A stretch of DNA of 41,334 nt from NCBI GenBank assembly GCA_934476515.1, contig CAKSNZ010000016.1, positions 1 through 41,334 of the forward strand, in the 5' to 3' direction. The DNA is from an uncultured Ruminococcus sp. (GTDB lineage: Bacteria; Bacillota; Clostridia; Oscillospirales; Acutalibacteraceae). The first letter of the stretch is position 1. Every line of letters starts with the position of its first letter. The notes under the pieces were generated by a model. The model did no database searches and had not been told where the DNA came from. It worked only from the letters and a program-made list of their open reading frames with translations. The translations under genes were made by a program, and so were the position numbers. Positions 24,691 through 33,913 of this stretch are shown piece after piece.

Positions 24691-27081
24691 ATGAACGATA
24701 CACCTAATATTGTTGAATTACCGGTTCTACCACTAAAGGGATTAGTTGTATTTCCGGATATGATTCTACATTTTGATGTAGGTCGAAAGCGTAGTAAAGC
24801 TGCCGTAGAAGCTGCTATGCTTAATAACCAAGAAATTTTTGTAACCACACAAAAGCTAACTTCTGTAAATAGACCAAAACTTGATGATGTTTACAAAGTT
24901 GGTGTTATTTGCAACATTACCCAAATAGTAAATCAACAAGAAGATATTATAAGAGTTACTATTCAAGGTAAATATCGTGGTATTTTAAAAGAGATTACAA
25001 CAGATACAAATTGCTTATTTGCTAAAGTAGAAGAAGTTCCTAGAAGTGAAATTACCGACAGTGAAAAAGGTGATGCTTTAGTAAGAGCAGCAAAAAATGT
25101 ATTTGAACAATATATATCTATTACACCTAGCTTTTCAACTGATTATCTTTATAAACTAAGTCTTTGTAAAGATGCCTCAGAAATTGCTGATTATATAGCT
25201 AGTAATATTATTACCGACTATACAAATAAACAGACAATTCTAAATATCTTTGATATTGAAGCAAGGCTGGAAGCCTTAATTGAATTGCTGTTGGAGGAAA
25301 TCAATGTTATTGAAATTGAAAATGACATTGTGGAAAAAGCCAGACAGAATATAGAGAAAAATCAAAGAGATTATTTTCTAAGGGAACAACTTGCAGTAAT
25401 TCAAGAAGAACTTGGTGAACAGGACAATCCTGAATCTGAATCAGAAGAATATAAAAAGAAAATTTTAGATTTACACCTAGATGAAGAAATTGAAAAGACC
25501 TTATTAAAAGAATGTGCTAAACTTAAGAAAATGGGTTATTCAAATCAAGAAGCTACTGTTATTCGTACATATCTTGATACTTGTCTTGATTTGCCATGGA
25601 ATAAGTTTACAACTGATAAACTTGAAATACATAAAGTTAGGAAGTCTTTAGATAAAGAACATTATGGTTTAAATAAGGTTAAAGATAGAATTATTGAACA
25701 ACTTGCAGTTAAAATTCTTAACCGTAAGAACAATTCACAGATTATTTGTTTGGTTGGGCCTCCCGGAGTTGGTAAAACTTCTATTGCACAGTCTATTGCT
25801 AAAGCTATTGGCAAGAATAGTGCAAGAATTGCCCTTGGTGGTATTCATGATGAAGCAGAAATCAGAGGCCATAGAAAGACATATATAGGTTCTATGCCGG
25901 GTAGAATTATCAATGCAATGAGAAGTGCAAAGAGTATGAATCCTTTGATTATTCTTGATGAAGTTGATAAGCTTGGACAAGACTACAAAGGTGACCCAAC
26001 ATCAGCTTTACTTGAAGTTCTTGACAGTGAACAGAACAGTACATTTGTTGACCATTACTTAGAAATTCCTTTTGATTTATCAAATGTAATGTTTATCACA
26101 ACTGCAAATGACTTGTCACTTATCCCTGCACCATTAAGGGATAGAATGGATATTATTGAACTTCCATCTTATACAAGAGAAGAAAAACTGAATATAGCTA
26201 AAAAGCATTTAATTAAGAAACAACTTGAATTAAATGGCCTTGATAAAACACAGTTCAAAATTTCTCCTAAGGGTATTTATTCATTAATTGATTACTATAC
26301 AAGAGAAGCAGGTGTTCGTTCATTAGAAAGAACAATTGCTTCCTTAATGAGAAAATCAGCAGTTAAAATACTTATGGAAGAAGTTGACTCAGTTTCTATC
26401 ACAGATAAGAATGTTCAAGAATTCTTAGGTGCTTATAAATTTACTGATGACACTAAGAGTAAACGCAATGAAGTTGGCGTTGTAAACGGATTGGCTTGGA
26501 CTTCTGTTGGTGGTACATTGTTACCTATTGAAGTGGCATTAATGCCTGGTAAGGGTAATATTCAGCTAACAGGTTCATTAGGTGAAGTAATGCAAGAATC
26601 AGCAAAGATTGCTATTACTTGTATCCGTACTATGAGTGAAAAGTACATAATTAATAATGATTTCTATAGAAAAAATGACATCCATCTTCATGCTCCGGAA
26701 GGTGCAGTTCCAAAAGATGGACCATCAGCCGGTGTAACAATGGCAACTGCTATTTTCTCAGCATTAACTAATATGCCTGTAAGAAGTGATGTTGCTATGA
26801 CAGGTGAAATTACTTTAAGAGGTAAAGTTCTTCCAATAGGTGGACTTAGAGAGAAAAGTATGGCAGCCTATAGAAATGGTATGAAAACTGTTATCATTCC
26901 TTATGACAACATTAAAGACCTTGAAGAAGTTGATGATGTAGTTAAAGAAAAGGTTGAATTTAAGCCGGTAAAACATATAACAGAGGTTTTAGAAATTGCA
27001 ATTTGCAATTACAATAAATCATTTGCAAAGAACATAAGCACATCTGTTAAAGATGGCCTAGCTAACACAATTAGACAGTAG
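24691..27081 (+). CDS. lon: Endopeptidase Lon
   Basis: 796 aa. The N-terminal substrate-binding domain (about 10-205; [21 protein letters not shown]) is followed by a helical region. The AAA+ module has Walker [17 protein letters not shown] and Walker [20 protein letters not shown]. The C-terminal protease domain has the catalytic Ser in [14 protein letters not shown] and the Lys in [13 protein letters not shown]. It degrades misfolded and regulatory proteins. I chose the ATG at 24691, 5 bp after gagtga; an in-frame TTG at 24658 lies inside the terminator stem-loop. engB follows 9 bp downstream. Confidence 0.97.
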   Translation: MNDTPNIVELPVLPLKGLVVFPDMILHFDVGRKRSKAAVEAAMLNNQEIFVTTQKLTSVNRPKLDDVYKVGVICNITQIVNQQEDIIRVTIQGKYRGILKEITTDTNCLFAKVEEVPRSEITDSEKGDALVRAAKNVFEQYISITPSFSTDYLYKLSLCKDASEIADYIASNIITDYTNKQTILNIFDIEARLEALIELLLEEINVIEIENDIVEKARQNIEKNQRDYFLREQLAVIQEELGEQDNPESESEEYKKKILDLHLDEEIEKTLLKECAKLKKMGYSNQEATVIRTYLDTCLDLPWNKFTTDKLEIHKVRKSLDKEHYGLNKVKDRIIEQLAVKILNRKNNSQIICLVGPPGVGKTSIAQSIAKAIGKNSARIALGGIHDEAEIRGHRKTYIGSMPGRIINAMRSAKSMNPLIILDEVDKLGQDYKGDPTSALLEVLDSEQNSTFVDHYLEIPFDLSNVMFITTANDLSLIPAPLRDRMDIIELPSYTREEKLNIAKKHLIKKQLELNGLDKTQFKISPKGIYSLIDYYTREAGVRSLERTIASLMRKSAVKILMEEVDSVSITDKNVQEFLGAYKFTDDTKSKRNEVGVVNGLAWTSVGGTLLPIEVALMPGKGNIQLTGSLGEVMQESAKIAITCIRTMSEKYIINNDFYRKNDIHLHAPEGAVPKDGPSAGVTMATAIFSALTNMPVRSDVAMTGEITLRGKVLPIGGLREKSMAAYRNGMKTVIIPYDNIKDLEEVDDVVKEKVEFKPVKHITEVLEIAICNYNKSFAKNISTSVKDGLANTIRQ

Positions 27082-27090
27082 GAGGTAATT

Positions 27091-27699
27091 ATGACTTTTA
27101 ATAGTGCAGAATTTGAATTTGCTTGTGGTACAAGCAGTCAGTTACCTCAGTCAACAAAACCTGAAGTTATTTTTTCCGGTAAAAGTAATGTTGGTAAGTC
27201 ATCACTTATAAATAAACTTTGTGGTAGAAAGGCTTTGGCCAGAATTAGCTCAAAGCCAGGTAAAACTGCAACAATTAACTTTTTTGATGTTGATGATTTT
27301 CATCTTGTAGATTTACCGGGTTATGGTTATGCAAAGGTAAGTAAAGCTGAAAAACAAAGATGGGCAGAACTAATGGAAGGCTATTTTGACCAAGAAAGAG
27401 CCTTTTGCTTAGTTGTTCAGTTACTTGATATGCGACATAAACCAACTCAAGATGATATTGGTATGATTAGTTTCTTACACAATAGTGGTTTGCCATATAT
27501 TGTGGTTCTTACAAAGCTGGATAAGCTAAAGAAATCAGAAGTTAATAAAAATTTAGCTATGATTGGGGAAACTCTAAAAGAGTTTGATGATATAAGATTA
27601 TTTCCATTTTCAGCACAAACAGGGGAAGGTGCCGAGTCAATAATCGGTGTTATTAATGAAAGTGTTGAGGAATACTTAAAAGATTCAGAGGAGGAATAA
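27091..27699 (+). CDS. engB: Ribosome biogenesis GTP-binding protein EngB (YsxC/YihA)
   Basis: 202 aa. GTPase motifs: G1 FSGKSNVGKSSLINKL, G2 with SSKPGKTATINFF, G3 DLPGYGYAKVSK, G4 VVLTKLDKLKK and G5 FSAQTGEG. It helps assemble the 50S subunit. It has a good aggagg ribosome site, and lysA follows after 2 bp. Confidence 0.96.
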   Translation: MTFNSAEFEFACGTSSQLPQSTKPEVIFSGKSNVGKSSLINKLCGRKALARISSKPGKTATINFFDVDDFHLVDLPGYGYAKVSKAEKQRWAELMEGYFDQERAFCLVVQLLDMRHKPTQDDIGMISFLHNSGLPYIVVLTKLDKLKKSEVNKNLAMIGETLKEFDDIRLFPFSAQTGEGAESIIGVINESVEEYLKDSEEE

Positions 27700-27701
27700 A
27701 A

Positions 27702-28985
27702 ATGGAGAAGAAGCCATTTATTACTTTGGAACAGGCTAAGGATATTATTAAGGATATTCCTACACCATTCCATATTTATGACGAAAAGGGTATTAGAGAA
27801 AATGCTAGAGCACTTAACAAGGCTTTTAGTTGGAACAAAGGTTATAAGGAATATTTTGCAGTAAAAGCTACTCCTAACCCATATCTAATGAAGATTTTAC
27901 AAGAAGAGGGTTGTGGTATGGACTGCTCTTCTTATACAGAACTTGAACTATGTGAGGCTTGTGGTATCACAGGTAGTGACATTATGTTTAGTTCAAATGT
28001 TACACCTGTACAGGATATGAAGAAGGCTTATGAACTAGGTGCTAACATTAACCTTGATGATTTAACTCATGTGGAGTTTATCAAAAAGGTTTGTGGTGTT
28101 CCAAAGACAATTTGTTGCAGATACAATCCTGGTGGTGTTTTCAAACTAGCTGATAGTGAAGAAAAAGTTCAGGTTATGGATACTCCCGGTGACTCAAAGT
28201 ATGGTATGAGTGAAGAACAAATGGTTGAAGCATTTACTGAACTTAAAAAGGCCGGTGCTGAAGAATTTGGTATTCACGCATTCTTAGCATCAAATACCGT
28301 TTCAAATGAATATTATCCTGAACTAGCCGGTATTCTATTTAACCTAGCAGTTAGACTACACAAGAAAACAGGTGTACATATTAAGTTTATCAACCTTTCA
28401 GGTGGTGTTGGTGTTGATTATAAACCTGAACAGCCAAAGAACGACATTGCTATTATCGGTGAAGGTGTTAGAAAAAAATTTGAAGAAATCCTTGTTCCTG
28501 AGGGAATGGGCGATGTAGAAATCTACACAGAACTTGGAAGATATATGCTTGCACCATACGGTGCTTTGGTTGCTACTGCAATTCATGAAAAGCATATTTA
28601 TAAGGAATACATTGGTCTTGATGCTTGTGCAGCAAACCTAATGCGTCCTGCAATGTATGGTTCTTATCACCATATTACTGTTCTTGGAAAAGAAAATGAA
28701 CCTTGCGACCATAAGTATGATGTTACAGGTGGTCTATGCGAAAATAACGATAAATTCGCTATTGACAGAATGTTACCAAAGATTGATATGGGTGACATTA
28801 TCTATATTCATGATGCCGGTGCTCATGGTTTCTCAATGGGTTACAACTATAACGGTAAGCTAAGAAGTGCAGAGGTGCTACTAAAGGAAGATGGCTCACA
28901 TAAATTAATTAGAAGAGCAGAAACTCCAGGTGACTACTTTGCTACTTTTGATTTTTCTGATGACTTTAAGTTACCAAAAGACTAA
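27702..28985 (+). CDS. lysA: Diaminopimelate decarboxylase
   Basis: 427 aa, a fold-type III PLP decarboxylase. The Schiff-base lysine is Lys 55 in YFAVKATPNP. FINLSGGVGVDY supplies the glycine-rich phosphate loop, EIYTELGRYMLAPYGALV and a CENNDKFAIDR segment the C-terminal active-site residues, and DAGAHGFSMGYNYNGKLR is the family end motif. It makes lysine from meso-diaminopimelate. Some related clades act on other amino acids, so a different substrate is possible but less likely. Confidence 0.9.
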   Translation: MEKKPFITLEQAKDIIKDIPTPFHIYDEKGIRENARALNKAFSWNKGYKEYFAVKATPNPYLMKILQEEGCGMDCSSYTELELCEACGITGSDIMFSSNVTPVQDMKKAYELGANINLDDLTHVEFIKKVCGVPKTICCRYNPGGVFKLADSEEKVQVMDTPGDSKYGMSEEQMVEAFTELKKAGAEEFGIHAFLASNTVSNEYYPELAGILFNLAVRLHKKTGVHIKFINLSGGVGVDYKPEQPKNDIAIIGEGVRKKFEEILVPEGMGDVEIYTELGRYMLAPYGALVATAIHEKHIYKEYIGLDACAANLMRPAMYGSYHHITVLGKENEPCDHKYDVTGGLCENNDKFAIDRMLPKIDMGDIIYIHDAGAHGFSMGYNYNGKLRSAEVLLKEDGSHKLIRRAETPGDYFATFDFSDDFKLPKD

Positions 28986-29003
28986 TTTTAATTAAGCAAT
29001 TTT

Positions 29004-29040
29004 CAGAGATTATGATTAATTTCATAATCTCTGTTTTTTT
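29004..29040 (+). terminator. Strong intrinsic terminator after lysA
   Basis: CAGAGATTATGA and TCATAATCTCTG form a perfect 12-bp stem followed by seven Ts. Confidence 0.92.
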
Positions 29041-29053
29041 AAAGAGGTGTATT

Positions 29054-29932
29054 ATGTTAAGACAAATACAATATTTTCATTCTGTAGTAGAGAACAATAG
29101 CTTTTCATTAGCAGCAGAAGAGTGTAACATATCACAATCAGCAATTTCTCAACAAATAAAAGCACTTGAAAATGAACTTGGTTTTAAGTTATTAGAAAGA
29201 AATAATAGAAAATTCACCTTAACACCTGCCGGTGAATATTTTTACAAGAAAACATTAATTTTAGTTAGTGACTACCGGAAGATAGTTAGCGATTCATACA
29301 ACATTGCTACAAATAAAAATAACACATTAAAGATAGGGTATTTAAAAGATTATTCCACTAATGAACTACAAAATACAGTAACTGAAATGATACTGAAATA
29401 TCCTAAATTATCATTGGATATTAAAAGAGAAAATCACGAACAGCTATATAAAATGCTGAGGGACAGTACTGCTGATTTAGTTTTTAATGACCAGAGAAGA
29501 GCATTTTCTGATGAATATGTTAATCATAAATTAACTACAAAAAGTTGCTATATAGAAGTTGCTAAGAGTAATCCTATTTCAAAATTAAATAAAGTAACAT
29601 TAAAAGAACTAAAGAATTTGCCGTGTATTCTTATATCAAGTGAAATTGACAGTGAAGCAGAAGAAACATTCTATAAACAAGATATAGGTGTTACAAGCGA
29701 AATGGTGTTTGCTAAGGATAAAGAAGATGCAAGAATAATGGTTATTAGTGGGAAAGGCTTTCTTATTACTGAAAATAATCAATATAAAGATGATAGCCTT
29801 ATTACTAAAATTCCTCTATATAGAGATAATGAAGTGATTAAAAGAAACTATTGTGTTTTCTGGAAAAAGGAAAACAGTAATATTTATATTGAAGAATTTG
29901 TGAAAATACTAGAAAAACAACTCAATGAATGA
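29054..29932 (+). CDS. LysR-family transcriptional regulator
   Basis: 292 aa from the ATG at 29054 (aaagagg 6-12 bp upstream). The N-terminal HTH is MLRQIQYFHSVVENNSFSLA and SQSAISQQIKALENELGFKL. A linker helix and an effector domain (about 90-290) follow, the latter with LKIGYLKDYSTNELQNTV. Such regulators usually control a divergent or adjacent gene. Here the next downstream frame is only a relic of a short-chain dehydrogenase, so its original target may be lost. No effector can be inferred. Confidence 0.92.
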   Translation: MLRQIQYFHSVVENNSFSLAAEECNISQSAISQQIKALENELGFKLLERNNRKFTLTPAGEYFYKKTLILVSDYRKIVSDSYNIATNKNNTLKIGYLKDYSTNELQNTVTEMILKYPKLSLDIKRENHEQLYKMLRDSTADLVFNDQRRAFSDEYVNHKLTTKSCYIEVAKSNPISKLNKVTLKELKNLPCILISSEIDSEAEETFYKQDIGVTSEMVFAKDKEDARIMVISGKGFLITENNQYKDDSLITKIPLYRDNEVIKRNYCVFWKKENSNIYIEEFVKILEKQLNE

Positions 29933-30030
29933 TTTATAAGTAATACTTATGTGACAAATTTAATTTCATATAAGTATTTCTTATTATTCTATATAAATTA
30001 TTAAATTGATTTTTCTTATAAATAATTTAT

Positions 30031-30050
30031 ACTTAGAGTATAGAAATTAA
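30031..30050 (+). promoter_or_regulatory. Half-site resembling the MerR operator, before the SDR relic
   Basis: ACTTAGAGTA at 30031-30040 matches the left half of the dyad at 4866-4885 in nine of ten bases, but the right half (tagaaattaa) has lost the match. It probably is the decayed promoter/operator of the lost reductase gene. Confidence 0.35.
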
Positions 30051-30100
30051 TTATATATGAAGGTCTATTATGAAAGAAATGAGGTGATTTTTACAAGAAT

Positions 30101-30262
30101 ATGTTTCCTAAAAATCCTGCAGGTCGTCCGGGTACGGCTGATGAAGTAGCAAATGTAGCTGAATTACTTATGAGTGATAAAGGTGCTTTCATTACAGGTA
30201 CAGACTTTATGTGTGATGGTGGTGCTACTGCCAGTTATTACTATGGCCCATTAAAACCTTAA
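30101..30262 (+). pseudogene. C-terminal relic of a short-chain dehydrogenase/reductase
   Basis: The frame encodes 53 residues, including PAGRPGTADEVANVAELLMS, GAFITGTDFMCDGGATASYY and a short end. This is the C-terminal end of a classical SDR (the R-x-G-x-x-x-E-V-A...F-L-x-S region and the ITG...DGG motif). The Rossmann GxxxGIG motif and catalytic Tyr-Lys are absent, and a stop lies in frame just upstream. About 200 residues are missing, so this is a deletion remnant. A terminator follows, as for a once-complete gene. Confidence 0.85.
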
Positions 30263-30280
30263 TTTCTTAATAATCTTATT

Positions 30281-30309
30281 ACCGACTACAGAAAAGTAGT
30301 CGGTATTTT
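30281..30309 (+). terminator. Intrinsic terminator after the SDR relic
   Basis: ACCGACTAC and GTAGTCGGT form a perfect 9-bp stem with a six-base loop and a T-rich tail. Confidence 0.88.
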
Positions 30310-30380
30310 TATATTTGTACAAAATTAATTATATTATAGTGAATGTTTAGTGAAAATTATGTGTACAACCCTTGATTTAC

Positions 30381-30433
30381 TTGACTTTTATACAAATTAG
30401 TGTTATACTTCTTAATAGTTCGTTACCGAACTA
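30381..30433 (+). promoter_or_regulatory. Promoter and 18-bp palindromic operator of the MarR-citrate synthase operon
   Basis: TTGACT (30381-30386), 17 bp, TATACT (30404-30409), then TAGTTCGTTACCGAACTA (30416-30433), a palindrome with perfect 7-bp arms around TTAC at the expected transcription start. A MarR dimer bound there would block initiation, so autoregulation by the next gene is likely. Confidence 0.8.
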
Positions 30434-30444
30434 AGAGGTATTAT

Positions 30445-30879
30445 ATGGAAGCAAATGAACTGTTGTCTGTTGCTAGACAGATTAAAAAATTAATTAATAA
30501 AAAAATGGAACCGGTTTTAGCCGATTGTGAATTAAAACCTATTGAGGTTGATATATTGGTGTTCTTATATAATCACCCATATGTGGATACTTCAAAGGAA
30601 ATAATGAAGATATTTCATTTATCCAAAGCTCATATTTCTCATTCTTTGGATAACCTAAGAGAGAATGGTTATATTCGTCTTGCTGAGGACAGTAAAGACC
30701 ACAGAATAATGCATATTATTATTGAAAAAAGAGCAATGGATATAATAGATAAAGTTGATAAAGTGTATTGTAATTGTAAAAATGTAATTCAAAAAGAAAT
30801 CACAAAAGATGAAATTTCTGTACTTAAATCTATAATACACAAAATTAATGACAATGTAGAAAAGGAACTTAACTCATAG
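30445..30879 (+). CDS. MarR-family transcriptional regulator
   Basis: 144 aa from the ATG at 30445 (aagagg just upstream). The winged helix is visible: KPIEVDILVFLYNHPYVDT, then FHLSKAHISHSLDNLRENGY as recognition helix, and LAEDSKDHRIMHIIIEKRA as the wing with the MarR D-x-R pattern. Dimerisation helices occupy both ends. The palindrome before the gene suggests autoregulation, and citrate synthase 24 bp downstream is the likely target. Confidence 0.9.
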   Translation: MEANELLSVARQIKKLINKKMEPVLADCELKPIEVDILVFLYNHPYVDTSKEIMKIFHLSKAHISHSLDNLRENGYIRLAEDSKDHRIMHIIIEKRAMDIIDKVDKVYCNCKNVIQKEITKDEISVLKSIIHKINDNVEKELNS

Positions 30880-30903
30880 TTCTTTATACGAAGGGAGTTA
30901 TTT

Positions 30904-32256
30904 ATGGATAAGCTACTTAATTATGCAAAAAGCAATGTTGATTTGTGTGTTACTCATGACTCAATCAACAAAGGCTTATATGCAGAGTATGGTGTAAAAA
31001 AAGGCTTAAGAGATGAAAACGGTCAAGGTGTTCTAACAGGACTTACAAATATATCTCAAATTACTGCCTTTAAATATATTGATGGAGTAAAGACACCTTG
31101 TGATGGTGAACTCCTTTATCGTGGATATAATGTTCAAGATATTGTAAATGGCTCAACAGGTAAGAAGTTTATTTTTGAAGAGGGTGCATATCTTCTATTA
31201 TTTGGTGAACTTCCAACAGAAAGTCAGTTAAGCAAATTCAAAATTGCTCTTTCTGACGGTATGGAACTACCAACTAATTTTACTCGTGATGTAATTATGA
31301 AAGCTCCTACTGCTGACATTATGAACTCAATGACTAGAAGTATTCTTACTTTAGCATCATATGATAAAGATAAGGACAACCTTGAACTTTCTAATGTATT
31401 AAGACAATGTATGATGCTTATTAGTACATTCCCAATGATGGCAGCATATGCGTATCACGCATATAACCACTACGAAAATAACGGTAGTATGTATATTCAT
31501 AGACCTGATCCTGAACTTTCTATTGCTGAGAACTTTCTTCGTATGATTAGACCGGATCAAAAATATACAGAACTTGAAGCCAGGGTTCTTGATATTGCTT
31601 TACTACTTCATATGGAACATGGTGGTGGTAATAACTCAACCTTTACAACGAGAGTTGTTACTTCTTCAGGTTCAGATACATATTCAGCTATTGCTGCTGC
31701 TATGTCATCACTAAAAGGTAAGAAGCATGGTGGTGCTAACATTATGGTTATGAATATGATTGATGATATTCGTCATCATGTATCTGATTTCTATGATGAA
31801 GATGAAATTGAAAATTATCTAAAAAAGATTCTTAATAAAGAAACATTTGATAAGCAAGGTCTTATCTATGGTATGGGTCATGCAGTTTATTCATTATCTG
31901 ACCCAAGAGAAAAAGTATTTAAGAGATTTGTTGAACAGCTTGCAGAAGAAAAGCATCGCAATGATGATATGACTTTATATAACAACATTGAAAAACTAGC
32001 ACCAAAGGTTATTTCTGAAAAGAGAAAGATTTACAAAGGTGTTAGTCCTAATGTTGACTTCTACAGTGGCTTTGTTTACGATATGCTGGGTATTCCTAAG
32101 GAACTATACACACCGTTGTTTGCAATTGCAAGAATAGTTGGTTGGAGTGCTCACCGTATTGAGGAACTTGTAACTACTGATAAGATTATCAGACCTGCTT
32201 ACAAGAGTCTTGTAACAAATAGAGATTATGTAAAAAGAGAGGACAGATGTAATTGA
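30904..32256 (+). CDS. Citrate synthase (citrate/2-methylcitrate synthase family)
   Basis: 450 aa. Family motifs: YRGYNVQDIV near 80, LLLFGELPTESQL, the first catalytic His in LHMEHGGGNNSTFTTRVV, the second in YGMGHAVYSLSDPREKVFKR, and the catalytic Asp in NVDFYSGFVYDMLGIP. It condenses oxaloacetate with acetyl-CoA to give citrate, the entry to glutamate synthesis in anaerobes with an incomplete cycle. It follows a MarR gene with a strong ribosome site (aaggga), and its stop overlaps the start of a second MarR-like gene. The 2-methylcitrate reaction cannot be excluded from sequence. Confidence 0.93.
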   Translation: MDKLLNYAKSNVDLCVTHDSINKGLYAEYGVKKGLRDENGQGVLTGLTNISQITAFKYIDGVKTPCDGELLYRGYNVQDIVNGSTGKKFIFEEGAYLLLFGELPTESQLSKFKIALSDGMELPTNFTRDVIMKAPTADIMNSMTRSILTLASYDKDKDNLELSNVLRQCMMLISTFPMMAAYAYHAYNHYENNGSMYIHRPDPELSIAENFLRMIRPDQKYTELEARVLDIALLLHMEHGGGNNSTFTTRVVTSSGSDTYSAIAAAMSSLKGKKHGGANIMVMNMIDDIRHHVSDFYDEDEIENYLKKILNKETFDKQGLIYGMGHAVYSLSDPREKVFKRFVEQLAEEKHRNDDMTLYNNIEKLAPKVISEKRKIYKGVSPNVDFYSGFVYDMLGIPKELYTPLFAIARIVGWSAHRIEELVTTDKIIRPAYKSLVTNRDYVKREDRCN

Positions 32257-32666
32257 GTAGTATCCAAGAAGATTTCTTTCTAAGAAGTATTAATATTGAC
32301 AATATATTCAAAACTTTTGAAAAAGCTGATTATCTATTTTTATATAGTATAAAGCATTGTATGGAAAATTCAGAAATTGAAGATGGTGTTTATCTTTCTG
32401 ATTTAGCAGAATATATGAATATGCCTATTACTGATATTTCCAAGGCAATAAAAAAGCTTCAGCAGAAAGGTTATGTTGATTGGCATACTGATGACAAAAA
32501 AGAAAGAACATATATCACTCCTACAACTAAGGCAGTTTCTGAAATGCACAGTCAGAAAGAAAGTTTAGTAAGTGCTTATAGTAAAATTATTGCTAATATT
32601 GATGGTGAAGACTTAAAAACAACTATTGATACACTAGCAAAAATAAGAAAAATTTTAGGTGAATAA
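32253..32666 (+). CDS. MarR-like winged-helix regulator
   Basis: 137 aa starting at a TTG that overlaps the citrate synthase stop (TTGA), with agagagga upstream. The winged helix is at about residues 40-90: VYLSDLAEYMNMPITDISKA, IKKLQQKGYVDWHTDDKKER and TYITPTTKAV. Long helices at both ends suggest a dimer. It is shorter and more divergent than the first MarR of the operon and could bind the same palindrome or form a heterodimer with it; both are inference. Confidence 0.82.
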   Translation: MSSIQEDFFLRSINIDNIFKTFEKADYLFLYSIKHCMENSEIEDGVYLSDLAEYMNMPITDISKAIKKLQQKGYVDWHTDDKKERTYITPTTKAVSEMHSQKESLVSAYSKIIANIDGEDLKTTIDTLAKIRKILGE

Positions 32667-32676
32667 ATAATTAAAA

Positions 32677-32731
32677 GTCTGTAGAAATACAGACCTCAGC
32701 CTGTCGAAAAGTCCAGCGAAAGCTGGGCTTT
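32677..32731 (+). terminator. Tandem GAAA-tetraloop hairpins, the second a terminator
   Basis: GTCTGTA-GAAA-TACAGAC (32677-32694) is followed by AAAGTCCAGC-GAAA-GCTGGGCTTT (32708-32731) with a T/A-rich tail. Both stems close on a GNRA loop. The second is a good intrinsic terminator for the citrate synthase operon; the first is too far from a T run and may stabilise the transcript end. Confidence 0.7.
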
Positions 32732-32750
32732 ATATATGTAAAAAAGTATT

Positions 32751-33098
32751 CGATGACTGCAGAGTTCTTTCATTAAGAAGGGTTTTGTTATGTAATCATC
32801 TGCACCTAAACCAAGACCAATAATTTTGTCTTAATCTCTTCATCTTTAGCAGTAAGAAAGATAACAGGAATATCAGATGATTTACGAATTTCTTTCATAA
32901 AGTCAAAACCGTCACCATCAGGTAACATAACTAGAATCATAATATTAGGTGTTATTTCTTTAAATGCTTTTCAGCAGTAGTAATGTTATTTGCAGAAAAT
33001 ATATTTTCATAGCCTTCTTTTCTTAAAGCAGGCTCAATCATATTAATAATTTCTTGTTTATCATCAAGTAAAAATATTTTTGCATCATTCATAATCAT
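32751..33098 (-). pseudogene. Response-regulator receiver domain, decayed
   Basis: Read on the minus strand from the ATG at 33098, the product begins MIMNDAKIFLLDDKQEI, the acidic-pocket strand of a receiver domain. It breaks at a TAA at 32954 and continues in another frame as ITPNIMILVMLPDGDGFDFM, then IPVIFLTAKDEE. A second frameshift near 32828 leads to GLGLGADDYITKPF, the conserved end. In the strand that should read ILDVMLPD the codon for the phosphoacceptor Asp is deleted. The output domain is missing. Two frameshifts and the lost Asp show it is a dead gene of OmpR-type origin. Confidence 0.87.
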
Positions 33099-33339
33099 TA
33101 TCCATACTTTCTTGTAAACAAAAATTACATTACTAAATTTTAACATATTAAGAGGACAATTTCAAATATCACTTTTATAATTGGATAAAAAATATAATTT
33201 AATACCAACCTATTTAATTTATTTGCGTATAAGTAAATGAAAGAAAAAGAAAATAAAGAACTTACAAAAACTACTAGTAGTATTTTTGTACAGTATATGT
33301 TATTTTATTAAGGTAGGTGATATTATAGATACAATCAAT
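33099..33339. other. AT-rich spacer with no recognised gene
   Basis: No conserved frame or hairpin of note. An AAGGTAGGTGA stretch (33310-33320) may be the old ribosome site of the glycosyltransferase relic. Confidence 0.4.
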
Positions 33340-33913
33340 ATGATTAACTATTCCATTATGCTTGTATTCTTTGTTTATTATGCTTATCAATTTTTGTGTA
33401 TTCCTATTTCTTTCTAGTTTCAAACAATCAGTAACACAAATACTATGATGGTCTAAAGGCTATTTACAAATCCTAGGTAAGTATGGCAAAAGACTTTTTA
33501 AGTACACATTAAAAGGTAAATTCTCAGCCATTGATATGTTGATGAATATTACACTGGCTAATGTTCTTTTATGGGTTAACATAATAGTTAATATATTTGC
33601 TATAGTAGTTAGTATAATTAAAAGTGATAGCGTATCAACAATCTTATTATCACTTGGACTAAGTGCATTGAATTTGTATTTAACAATGTTCTTTATTGGT
33701 GCTATCACAACCATAACAGAATGGAAGAATATTTGTTGTAGTAATGTTAAGAAAATTCTGTATGCATTTACATTTCCGATATTTATGATTACATATATTC
33801 CGATTTCTGTAATGGCTCCATTTACTAAATCAGAATGGAAGCCTATTAATCATAATAAGTCACTTACACTTAATGACCTAAAGAGTTTTAGAAAGGATGT
33901 TGAGTTAAATTGA
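33340..33913 (+). pseudogene. Family 2 glycosyltransferase, internally deleted
   Basis: The start (MINYSIMLVFFVYYAYQFLC, 33340 on) resembles the first membrane helix of processive GT2 enzymes and ends in a stop near 33415. From 33449 a second open stretch reads WSKGYLQILGKYGKRLFKYT, then the C-terminal membrane region and ILYAFTFPIFMITYIPISVM with EWKPINH near the end. This is the acceptor-site (R/Q)W-x-K-G end and C-terminal transmembrane domain of the same family. The whole catalytic core (DxD region) between is gone. The last part is a continuous 125-residue frame (ATG 33536) that could be translated as a membrane stub. It overlaps the next gene by four bases. Confidence 0.75.

Noticed and set aside
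29012..29053. Longer LysR start at 29012
   Set aside because: It lies inside the lysA terminator stem; the ATG at 29054 has a good ribosome site and begins the standard LysR HTH.
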